Assembly: GCA_029820945.1 (NCBI GenBank)
Contig: JALGUJ010000003.1
Coordinates: 37,823 to 101,822, forward strand
Length of the DNA: 64,000 bases
Direction: 5' to 3'
Source: Candidatus Zipacnadia bacterium
Lineage (GTDB): Bacteria; Armatimonadota; Zipacnadia; Zipacnadales; UBA5352
Positions 49,956 to 57,731 of the stretch are shown here, piece after piece. A model generated the notes under the pieces. It had not been told where the DNA came from. It was given only the letters and a program-made list of their open reading frames with translations, and searched no databases. The translations under genes were made by a program, and so were the position numbers. Numbering within the stretch: the first letter of the stretch is position 1; each line of letters begins with the position of its first letter.

Positions 49956-52327
49956 CGCGGGCGCCCCCCGGAGGCGTGGAAGCCAACGAGGCCCGCCAGC
50001 AGGCCCAGCGCGACGAGCGTGCCGAACATCCCGAGCCGGAAACTGCTCGGCAGGTACACGAACCGGACGGACCGCCCGGCGCGCTCGAGCCTGACCGCGC
50101 GGCACACCAGGTTCGCGGCCACGATGGGCGCCTCAACGCCATCCAGGTAGGCACGCCAGCCGGGATAGGCGACGTCCGCCAGCACCAGCCATCCACCCGC
50201 GGCCAGGTCACCCTCCACGAGCACCTGGTTCGCGCCATACTCGGTGACGCGCGCCTCCCCGACCGGCGGCCTCTCAGCGGGCATTGGCCCCGCCCCGACG
50301 ATGTGGATGGACCGCGGATCGAACTCAGGCGACTCGATCGCCGCGAGCACGTGCGCGCGCGTGGAGTGCGAGATCACCTCGCGCGCGAGGAAGGCCCGCG
50401 GCGCCGCCTGCTCATTCTCGTACAGGCGTGTCTCATAGTTGCCCACCAGCCGCCAGCCCGGGACGTTGATCACCAGCGGCGTCACGAGGTACCGCACCGC
50501 GAGCATGTCCAGCGCCGCGTGCGCGGGATCGACCTGGGCGAAGCCGTAGCGCTCGCTCGTCGCGGCCCCAAGCAGCGTGTGGTAGGGCTCGTAGATCAGC
50601 GACTCCGAGCCCTGCATCGATTGCAGGCCGAAGATCATGTGCGTGTTCGGCGGCATGCGGTTGAGGAAGTCGGGGCCGATGGAGGCGATGCGCGCGGGCT
50701 CATCCGACCTGATGGCCGCGACGACCGCCGGCTCGATGTCCAGGTACTCCACGGGTCCCTCGGGCGTGAACCGCTGCATGAACACGCCCAGGTCCACGGC
50801 CACCAGCACGGCCAGCGCCCACCACGCGCAGTGCGAGCGCGAGGCCACGGCCCAGGCGATCGTGACCCATGACGCGAGCAGCAGCACCGCGAAGCGCCCA
50901 ATCTGGCCCAGCGTATAGCCGCCAAGCTCCACCGGCAGGCCCGCCGCCTCGAGGCTCCCGGAGAAGACCCACGTCGCCATGCCTCCCGCCAGCCCGACGA
51001 GGAGGAGCGCCAGGCAGGTGGCGGCAAGCACAGCCCCCGGCCGGAGACGTGTGTCACGCGCCCTCATGAGCGCCTCGGCCCCGAGGCCCGCCAGCACCGC
51101 GCCCGCGGCGCAGGCCAGCATGAGCGCCCGCCCGACCCCCGTGAGCTGGTCATAGCCCGGCACCAGCCGGCGCAGCGCGAGGTTCAGGGGAGTGCCGAAG
51201 GCGAGAGCCAGCGCGACCAGGAACATCGCCAGCCAGAACCAGCTCTGCGAGCGCGGTCGCAGCACCAGGCCGCAGATCGCCAGCACGAGTGGGCCGATGC
51301 CCAGGTACCAGCTCGTCTCGCTGTAGGTCCGGTAGGCGCGGCCCCACCAGGTGTTCAGGTCCGCGCCCCAGTGATTGCCGTGGGCGGGGTTGCCGAAGAC
51401 GTCCGGCATCAGTCCCAGCAGCAGTTGCGGTGTTGCCAGAGCGTGGTGAACCTGCGTCTGGTAGCCGACTCCGCCGGAGCGGTAGTTGAGGCGCGCGAAC
51501 TCCAGTGATGGAGCGAGCTGGCAGGCGGCCAGCAGCCCGCCGATGGCCCCTGCCGCAGCGATGAGCGCGGCCCATCGCACGCCGGCGCCGAGACCGCGCT
51601 CTCGCCCCAGCGGCACCAGCCGGAAGAGAGCGTACGCCACCATCGCGAGCAGCACATAGACGGAGACCTGCAGGTGGCCGGCGAGGAACTGCATCCCGAC
51701 GCCCAGCGCGGTCAGCCCCAGCCAGCGCGGGTCGAGGCGCCGCACCGCCAGCTCCACGCCGAGCACGATCAGCGGCAGCCAGCCCGCGACGGAGCGCAGG
51801 GCCGGGAAGGTGAGCCACCCCGTGAAGAAGCCGCTGAGCGCGAAGGTGATGCCCCCGATCGCCGCCCCGGGGGGCCGCACGCCCAGGGCGCGCAGGAAGG
51901 CGTACATGCCACCGGCGGCGAGAAGGTGAAACAGGAGCGTGGCCCAGCCAAGAGCGCGAAGCGGGTCGATCAGATAGTGCAGCCAGGTCTCCGGGTAGAA
52001 GACCGCCGACTGGCCGTTGGCGACGAAGGGCGCCCCGGAAAGCATCTGCGGGTTCCACAGCGGGATCTCGCCGGCGCGCACCGTGCGCGCGGCGAAGAGC
52101 CGCCAGGGGTAGAACTGCTGCACCGCGTCGAGGATAGGCACGCCGGGGCCGCGGTAGTCCGGGAACTCGTGCAGGTGTGCGCGCCACGGCTGCATGCGCA
52201 TGTACAGCCCGGTGGGCAGCAGCGCCCGACCGCCGATCGTCACGGGCCAGGTCACCGCGAGAGAGACCGCGGCGATGAAGCCCAGCGCCAGCAGGTCAGG
52301 CCTGATGCTCGCAACGGCCCGGCTCAT
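49952..52327 (-). CDS. YfhO-type polytopic membrane protein
   Basis: ATG 52327 follows GGGAGAGAG. The 791-residue protein has a first TM (LALGFIAAVSLAVTWPVTI), a loop with DAVQQFYPW and the YfhO family motif IPLWNPQMLSGAPF, more than ten further TMs, then a beta-rich C-terminal domain (about 560-760). YfhO proteins are GT-C-like transferases that work with GT2 partners in glycosylating wall polymers in Firmicutes. It overlaps the GT39 gene. A second copy lies at 54234-56423. Role in adding side sugars to the surface glycan is inferred. Confidence 0.82.
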   Translation of the reverse strand: MSRAVASIRPDLLALGFIAAVSLAVTWPVTIGGRALLPTGLYMRMQPWRAHLHEFPDYRGPGVPILDAVQQFYPWRLFAARTVRAGEIPLWNPQMLSGAPFVANGQSAVFYPETWLHYLIDPLRALGWATLLFHLLAAGGMYAFLRALGVRPPGAAIGGITFALSGFFTGWLTFPALRSVAGWLPLIVLGVELAVRRLDPRWLGLTALGVGMQFLAGHLQVSVYVLLAMVAYALFRLVPLGRERGLGAGVRWAALIAAAGAIGGLLAACQLAPSLEFARLNYRSGGVGYQTQVHHALATPQLLLGLMPDVFGNPAHGNHWGADLNTWWGRAYRTYSETSWYLGIGPLVLAICGLVLRPRSQSWFWLAMFLVALALAFGTPLNLALRRLVPGYDQLTGVGRALMLACAAGAVLAGLGAEALMRARDTRLRPGAVLAATCLALLLVGLAGGMATWVFSGSLEAAGLPVELGGYTLGQIGRFAVLLLASWVTIAWAVASRSHCAWWALAVLVAVDLGVFMQRFTPEGPVEYLDIEPAVVAAIRSDEPARIASIGPDFLNRMPPNTHMIFGLQSMQGSESLIYEPYHTLLGAATSERYGFAQVDPAHAALDMLAVRYLVTPLVINVPGWRLVGNYETRLYENEQAAPRAFLAREVISHSTRAHVLAAIESPEFDPRSIHIVGAGPMPAERPPVGEARVTEYGANQVLVEGDLAAGGWLVLADVAYPGWRAYLDGVEAPIVAANLVCRAVRLERAGRSVRFVYLPSSFRLGMFGTLVALGLLAGLVGFHASGGRPR

Positions 52328-52435
52328 ACGCTCTCTCCCATCATCCCGAGACGCGGGCTCTGCGATCGCTGGATGCACGCCTCCACGTATACCCGCATGC
52401 CCACCATCGTGTCGCTACCGGCGCGCGAGCCTCGA

Positions 52436-54214
52436 TTACCGGGGTCGCGCTGACGCTGCCGCCCCGTCCGGCCGGACGCGGTAGACACTGACGTCGCCGC
52501 TGCTAAAGACCTCCCGCAGGAAGCCCGCCGTGGTCTCCCGGAACTGAGCCGCCGGGTCGTCGGGAGGTGTAAGCCCCGCCGCCAGCATGATCTGCCGCGC
52601 GATGAGCGCCTCGCGTGGCCCGTAGACCACGTAGTCGGCGCCTATCTGCTCGATCGCGGCGCGAAGCACCTTGGCGCTGCGGCCCGGTATCAGGAACTCA
52701 CCGATGAAGTTAACCGCGTCGCCGAAGTGCAGCGTCTCGGCCCAGTGCCCTGCGAAGACCGTGCAGCGGGCGCGTGGCGGGATGTGACTTCCGGTCAGCG
52801 ACGAGCAGAGCACGACGTCGGTCTCGTCGGCCGTGCGCCCCAGGTACCTGATGGCCCTGACCTCGTCGAAGGTCAGGTAGATCGGCGGCTGGAGGACGTA
52901 GAGCAGGTCCCGGTTGTTGCTCGCCACGTGGTGCAGGCAGGAATCCACGAAGAGCACGTTCGACGGCAGCGCCAGCACCACCGCCAGCGCGATCAGCAGC
53001 GCCGCGCGACCCTTCGCGCCCGGCGCCGAGAGCCATCGGCGGCCCAGCACCTCCACCAGCCCGACGCCCGCGAGCATGCACAGCGGGATGTGCAGGCCCT
53101 CGGCCATCTTACGCTGGAAGGACACCGGAGCGTAGAGGAGGGCGGCATTCGCCACCACCCAGGCCACGGGCAGCAGCAACCGTGGGGTCTCCTCCCTCCG
53201 CCGCACCACCCAACAGCCGCCGACAACAGCGAGCACCAGGATCAGGCCGTAGCCGGCCGCGAAGTCGAGCGGCGGCGGGGACAGCGTCTTCGTGTTGATC
53301 TTCTCCAGGTACGCCGGGTCCTGCTGCGACGCGTACCACGCCCAGACCGGCGACGGGAGCGCGATGACGAAGATGATGGCGTATTGCGTCAGCGCCCGCG
53401 AGAGGCTGATGCGCCGCATCGCCACCAGCAGCAGCGCGAAGAGGAGGATGGTGCCGTGCACCACGAAGACGTCGTAGGTGTGCACGTTCCCCAGCAGAAG
53501 CAGCAGCACCCCGGTCGCGACGGCCCACCGCCGGTCGCCGCGCTCCAGAGCCAGCACGGCGCCGATCATCACCGCGCACAGCAGCGACATCGACCACACG
53601 AAGAGCGGGTTAAGCAGCAGCGATAGGAATGTCACCGCCTCCGGCATGACCTGCCAGGTCTGAGGCGGCAGCGGCGCGTAGTCGGGCGGCCGCAGGGGCG
53701 GGGGCAGATACTCCGGGCGCGACTGCGCCCAGATCGCGGCCAGCCAGCCCACGCCCGAGCCCAGCGAGGCCAGCGCCAGGGCGGCCCAGCGCGTGGCCAC
53801 CGAGCGCGTCAGACAGGCCGCGAGCAGATAGACCGAGGTCAGCAGGACCAGCCCGCCGAGTAGCCGCGCGCCGTGAAAGACGACCGCCGGCTGAACGCGG
53901 GCAAGCGCCGTGACGCGCCCGAGGCCCTGCAGGAAGATGTTGAAGAAGTGCGGGTTCTGGGGGAGCGCCGTGTACTGGTTGCGCAGCAGCAGGCGGCCCT
54001 CGGCGGCCTGGCGCGTCCAGGCGAGGTAGACGTTGCCCTCATCGACGCCCCAGATGAAGCCCTGGAACTGGTGACCCTCCGGGGCATGCGCGATCGCCCA
54101 GAGGTAGGGCAGCGCCGTCAGTCCCACCACCAGAAGCGCCCATAGCACGACGAGCGCCATCTCGCCGGCGGAGACGAGGCGCCGTTTCAGGGGCCTCCCC
54201 GCGTCTCTGTGCAT
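52436..54214 (-). CDS. polytopic membrane protein, GT-C-like, function unknown
   Basis: ATG 54214 begins a 592-residue protein with about ten hydrophobic segments. The first outer loop carries WGVDEGNVYLAW, whose Asp-Glu sits where GT-C transferases keep their catalytic acid, and the C-terminal 150 residues form a soluble alpha/beta domain (LTFDEVRAIRYLGR, ADYVVYGPREALIA). No named family is recognised. It lies between two YfhO-type paralogues (108 and 19 bases away), so it likely belongs to the same surface-glycan pathway. A flippase-like role is a less likely alternative. Confidence 0.7.
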   Translation of the reverse strand: MHRDAGRPLKRRLVSAGEMALVVLWALLVVGLTALPYLWAIAHAPEGHQFQGFIWGVDEGNVYLAWTRQAAEGRLLLRNQYTALPQNPHFFNIFLQGLGRVTALARVQPAVVFHGARLLGGLVLLTSVYLLAACLTRSVATRWAALALASLGSGVGWLAAIWAQSRPEYLPPPLRPPDYAPLPPQTWQVMPEAVTFLSLLLNPLFVWSMSLLCAVMIGAVLALERGDRRWAVATGVLLLLLGNVHTYDVFVVHGTILLFALLLVAMRRISLSRALTQYAIIFVIALPSPVWAWYASQQDPAYLEKINTKTLSPPPLDFAAGYGLILVLAVVGGCWVVRRREETPRLLLPVAWVVANAALLYAPVSFQRKMAEGLHIPLCMLAGVGLVEVLGRRWLSAPGAKGRAALLIALAVVLALPSNVLFVDSCLHHVASNNRDLLYVLQPPIYLTFDEVRAIRYLGRTADETDVVLCSSLTGSHIPPRARCTVFAGHWAETLHFGDAVNFIGEFLIPGRSAKVLRAAIEQIGADYVVYGPREALIARQIMLAAGLTPPDDPAAQFRETTAGFLREVFSSGDVSVYRVRPDGAAASARPR

Positions 54215-54233
54215 GGTCAGCGCCTCTCGCTCC

Positions 54234-56423
54234 TCAATCAGACCCTCCTGGGGGCAGGCGTCGCCCGGGCCACGTGGCCGCACAGCAGCCCGCCAATGCG
54301 CCCAGGGCCACCAGCGTCAGGAAGACGCCGAGCCGCACGCTGAAGGGCTCGAATACCAGCCGCGCGCGAGCGTCACCCTCGCTTAGCGGCACGCCGCAGA
54401 AGGTCCGGGCGACGCAGACGACCTCCCGCCGCTGCTCGCCAACATAAGCGTTCCAGCCCGGGTAGGAGGTTTCCGTGACGATCAGCCAGGGCGCCGGACC
54501 GTGCGTATCCAGGTCTTCGACCAGGATGGTGCTCGGCCCCTCGCGCCTGTAGTGGGCGGGCCGCACGTCGCGCACGGTATCTCGCGTCGCCGGCCCCGGC
54601 ACGGCGCATTCGGGCTCATCGGCGACTGCGGCCTCCCATCGCGGTCCGTCGGGCGCCACGAAGGCGCGCGGCAGAGCCTGCCCCCTCTCCGCCACCGTGA
54701 CGCCGCCCCCCTGCGGGTCCATCGTGGCCACGACGGAGAGCCCTGCCAGCTCGTACAGCGGGCTATCCACGCCCATCAGCAGCAGCATGTTGCCGTTGAC
54801 CGCGGGCGAGGGCTCACCCCCCTCCGCCTGGGCGACGAACCTGCGGTAGGCCTCGGGCAAAAGCGAATCGTATCCCGAAATGCTGTCGTAGCCGTAGACC
54901 GTCGCCGCGTTGGGCGGGAGCAGAGCATGCGGGGCGTGGAGCATGCTCCACGCCCGGCGGGGCGTCACGGCGAGCACGCGTCCCGGCGCCCGCGTGAGCC
55001 GATCTGTCGTGGGCGTCGGGGCGTAGACGTGCTCGCGCCGAGCCTTGGGCAGGTAGTCATACGCCCAGGGGAGCAGCTCGACCAACAGCACGCACAGCGA
55101 GACCGCACACAGGACGGCGCCGGCGCGGTATCCCGACCGCTCCCGCCGCCCACTCTCTCCCTCCGCCCGTGCGCGCAGGCTGGCGCTGATCGCCTGCAGC
55201 CCGAGACCCGCCGCCACCGCCAGGGCGAATGTGTAGACCGAGAGGACCCGCGTGAAGCTGCCGGCCAGCGCCAGGCCCGGGATGCCCCAGTACATCGCGC
55301 GGGCGAGCGGCCCGCCCATGGCGACGCTGAGCGTTGCCGCCGCCAGCACCATGAAGAACGCGTAGTGCCTGGTGCGCGCGAAGAAGAGCCCGCCGAGGGC
55401 CAGCACGACGGTGACGATGCCGACGAACCCGCAGTGCTCGGCATAGGGCAGCCCGTAGCGCACCAGAATGTGATCGCCGCGCGAGGGATTGCCGTAGGCG
55501 TCCGGGCGCAGCAGGATGACGGCCTCCTCCGGCTGGATGACGCGCGCGAGGTGGAACTGCAGCCCCGCCTCGGTCGGCCGCCTCGACCCGCGGCTCGAGT
55601 TCTCTCCCAGCTCAAGCGTCGGCAGAACCTGGGCACCGGACAGCAGCCCGCCCAGCGAGAATGCCAGCAACAGGGCAGGCAGCCGCGCCGGCCGCCGGTT
55701 CACAGCCTCCCACAGCGCCCTACACGCGGCATACAGCAGCGCCGCCAGACAGACGTAGGCCGATATCTGGAAGTGGCCGGCCAGCAGGGCCAGGGCGATC
55801 GCCGCGGCGAGCACGGGGACGCCCCGCCGGTCGCCCTCGAAGACCAGGGCGATTCCCAGCAGCGCACCCGGCAGCCACGTCAGCGCGTTGACGAGCGTCG
55901 GCAGCTCGCACCAGGTGACCATGAAGCCGCCGAAGGTGAACGCGACCGCCGACAGACAGGCCGGCAGGTGGTCGAGGCCGATGCGGCGGCAGAAGAGGAA
56001 CGTCAGAACCGCGGCGGCCGCGAAGTGCAGCGCCAGTAGCAGGCCCATCCCCCACCTCACATCGACCAGCGCCAGCAGCCAGTTGGGCGGGTAGAAAAGG
56101 GCTGACTGCCCGTTGGCCACGAAGGGGTAGCCGCAGAACTGGTGGGGATTCCAGAGCGCCATCTCGCCCGAGCGCCAGGCGCGCGCGGCAAGCAGGCGCC
56201 AGGGGTAGAACTGAGCGACGCTGTCCCAGAGCAGCGGCGTCCACTGCCGGTCGGTATCGGGCAGGTCGGCCTCGCTGAGCCAGGGCTCCATGCGGGCCTG
56301 GAAGCGCGCCGCCATCGGCGTGGAGGGGCCGAACAGGCAGTCCGCCCAGAAGCCGGCGCACAGCAGCGTGAGGCCGGCAATGGCCGCGATCGTGAGGCGG
56401 TTGCGGGCGGGCGGGCTGCTCAT
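54234..56423 (-). CDS. YfhO-type polytopic membrane protein, paralogue
   Basis: ATG 56423 lies 7 bases after a perfect TATAAT, so translation is probably from a leaderless mRNA; no Shine-Dalgarno is present. The 729-residue protein shows LTIAAIAGLTLLCAGFW as first TM, DSVAQFYPWRL and the family motif MALWNPHQFCGYPFVANGQ, then many TMs and a C-terminal beta domain. It parallels the YfhO-type gene at 49952. It is the promoter-proximal gene of the glycan operon. Expected place: inner membrane, facing outward. Confidence 0.82.
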   Translation of the reverse strand: MSSPPARNRLTIAAIAGLTLLCAGFWADCLFGPSTPMAARFQARMEPWLSEADLPDTDRQWTPLLWDSVAQFYPWRLLAARAWRSGEMALWNPHQFCGYPFVANGQSALFYPPNWLLALVDVRWGMGLLLALHFAAAAVLTFLFCRRIGLDHLPACLSAVAFTFGGFMVTWCELPTLVNALTWLPGALLGIALVFEGDRRGVPVLAAAIALALLAGHFQISAYVCLAALLYAACRALWEAVNRRPARLPALLLAFSLGGLLSGAQVLPTLELGENSSRGSRRPTEAGLQFHLARVIQPEEAVILLRPDAYGNPSRGDHILVRYGLPYAEHCGFVGIVTVVLALGGLFFARTRHYAFFMVLAAATLSVAMGGPLARAMYWGIPGLALAGSFTRVLSVYTFALAVAAGLGLQAISASLRARAEGESGRRERSGYRAGAVLCAVSLCVLLVELLPWAYDYLPKARREHVYAPTPTTDRLTRAPGRVLAVTPRRAWSMLHAPHALLPPNAATVYGYDSISGYDSLLPEAYRRFVAQAEGGEPSPAVNGNMLLLMGVDSPLYELAGLSVVATMDPQGGGVTVAERGQALPRAFVAPDGPRWEAAVADEPECAVPGPATRDTVRDVRPAHYRREGPSTILVEDLDTHGPAPWLIVTETSYPGWNAYVGEQRREVVCVARTFCGVPLSEGDARARLVFEPFSVRLGVFLTLVALGALAGCCAATWPGRRLPPGGSD

Positions 56424-56430
56424 GGCCGGG

Positions 56431-56459
56431 ATTATACGCCATGCCGCCTCGGAGGACAA
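56431..56459 (-). promoter_or_regulatory. sigma-70-type promoter giving a leaderless transcript
   Basis: On the minus strand TTGTCC (56459-56454), a 17-base spacer and TATAAT (56436-56431) form a near-ideal promoter. The start codon of the YfhO-type gene follows TATAAT by 7 bases (CCCGGCC), which is exactly where transcription should begin. The message would start at or within one or two bases of the ATG, and the region lacks a Shine-Dalgarno. Confidence 0.7.
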
Positions 56460-56478
56460 AGCGCGGCGAGGCGGCGCG

Positions 56479-56895
56479 TCAGGGGATCTCGTCGGGCGTC
56501 TGCTCAACAGCGGCCGGCGCCTCTGCCGCCTCCGCCCCGTAGCTGGCGGCCACGGTCAGCACCCCGACCAGGATCAGCGCCACGCCGCCGATGCGCAGCA
56601 GCGGAAGCGTCTCGTCAAGCAGCCACCACGACAGGACGACGACCATCACGAAGCTGAGGGCGACGAAGGGGTAGGCGTAGCTGAGCTCGAGGCGCGAGAG
56701 CGCAATGAGGTAGAGCAGCGAACTGACCCCGTAGAGGATGAAGCCCGAGAGGACGTAGGGCGTGAAGATCCCCTTGAGCACGGCCAGCGGCGAGGCGCCC
56801 CCGCCGAGCTGGTTGACGCCGAGCTTGAGGCAGACCTGGCCGCCGGCCCCAAGCGAGACGGCGGCGACCAGCAGCGCGATCGCGCGAATGGGCAA
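56479..56895 (-). CDS. small EamA/DMT-superfamily transporter (four TM)
   Basis: TTG 56895 is preferred because GGAGGGG lies 6 bases upstream. The 138-residue protein has four hydrophobic helices: AIALLVAAVSLGAGGQVCLKLGV, TPYVLSGFILYGVSSLLYLI, LSYAYPFVALSFVMVVVLSW, IGGVALILVGVLTVAASY. Length and pattern resemble the half-size EamA proteins such as ArnE/ArnF or SMR pumps, which act as dimers. ArnE/ArnF move a lipid-linked sugar across the inner membrane, which would fit the adjacent glycan operon, but drug/metabolite export is an alternative. The strong hairpin upstream separates it from the corrinoid gene. Confidence 0.75.
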   Translation of the reverse strand: MPIRAIALLVAAVSLGAGGQVCLKLGVNQLGGGASPLAVLKGIFTPYVLSGFILYGVSSLLYLIALSRLELSYAYPFVALSFVMVVVLSWWLLDETLPLLRIGGVALILVGVLTVAASYGAEAAEAPAAVEQTPDEIP

Positions 56896-56941
56896 CGTGG
56901 ACCCCTCCCAGCGCGTTCCACTTCGGTGCAAGGCGGCAGCA

Positions 56942-57001
56942 CAGGAGCCATCGCCACCTGAGACCGGAGGGTGTCCCCGCTCCGGGCGGCGATGGCTCCT
57001 G
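56942..57001 (-). terminator. long nested hairpin after the corrinoid protein gene
   Basis: CAGGAGCCATCGCC (56942-56955) is the perfect reverse complement of GGCGATGGCTCCTG (56988-57001), and CCGGAG/CTCCGG pair inside the loop. The 14-bp outer stem starts 34 bases after the corrinoid gene's stop and separates it from the DMT gene. There is no U-tract. A palindromic repeat element is an alternative. Confidence 0.55.
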
Positions 57002-57035
57002 CGCCCTGGAATCTCGGGCCCAGCGGCCGGGGTGA

Positions 57036-57662
57036 CTAGAGAAGCTCGCCGACCAGATCGACCGCCGAGGCGGCGTCGGGCGCGTAGCCGTCGGCTCCGA
57101 TCTCGTCCGCGTAGCTCTGTGTGACCGGCGCGCCCCCGATAATGACCTTCACCTGGTCGCGGATGCCGGCCTCAACGAGAGCATCCACCGTGTCCTTCAT
57201 CGACGGCATGGTCGTCGTCAGCAGCGCCGACAGCGCGATGACGTTCGCCCCGCCCTCGGCGGCCTCGACGAACTGCTCAGGCGAGACATCGACCTCAAGG
57301 TCGATGATGTCGTAGCCGCCGCCCTCGAGCATCATCGCCACGAGGTTCTTGCCGATGTCGTGGAGGTCGCCCTTAACCGTGCCGATGGCGACCGTGCCGC
57401 GCGCTTCGATTTCGCCCTCGACCAGCAGAGGCTTGACATGGTCCATGGCGGACTGCATCGCCCGAGCCGCGATCAGCACCTCGGGAACGTAGAACTCGTT
57501 GTTCTTGAACTTCTCGCCCACCACGCTCATCCCGGCTATGAGGCCCTCGTTGATGATCATGCCAGGCCGCACGCCCTCATCGATGGCCTCTTGGGTGAGG
57601 CGCTCTGCCTCCTCCTTCTGGCCGTTGATGACAGCCTCCGCCAACGCCTGCAGGTCCGCCAT
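57036..57662 (-). CDS. corrinoid (cobalamin-binding) protein, MtaC/MtbC-like
   Basis: The 208-residue protein has a helical cap (1-85; FYVPEVLIAARAMQ) and a B12-binding Rossmann domain with GDLHDIGKN, where His101 is the lower axial cobalt ligand, then SALLTTTM and GGAPVTQ for the nucleotide tail. Such proteins carry a methyl group on cobalt between a substrate methyltransferase and an acceptor methyltransferase. AGGAGG sits 8 bases before ATG 57662. The reductive activator gene lies 69 bases upstream. No methyltransferase is in the window, so the methyl donor (methanol, methylamine, methoxy-aromatic or betaine) is unknown. Confidence 0.92.
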   Translation of the reverse strand: MADLQALAEAVINGQKEEAERLTQEAIDEGVRPGMIINEGLIAGMSVVGEKFKNNEFYVPEVLIAARAMQSAMDHVKPLLVEGEIEARGTVAIGTVKGDLHDIGKNLVAMMLEGGGYDIIDLEVDVSPEQFVEAAEGGANVIALSALLTTTMPSMKDTVDALVEAGIRDQVKVIIGGAPVTQSYADEIGADGYAPDAASAVDLVGELL

Positions 57663-57731
57663 TTCCTTGACCTCCTGTTTCCTCTGTGACCGTCCTGTGC
57701 GCCGGACGCGCTCGCTGCACGCGCGTCTGTG

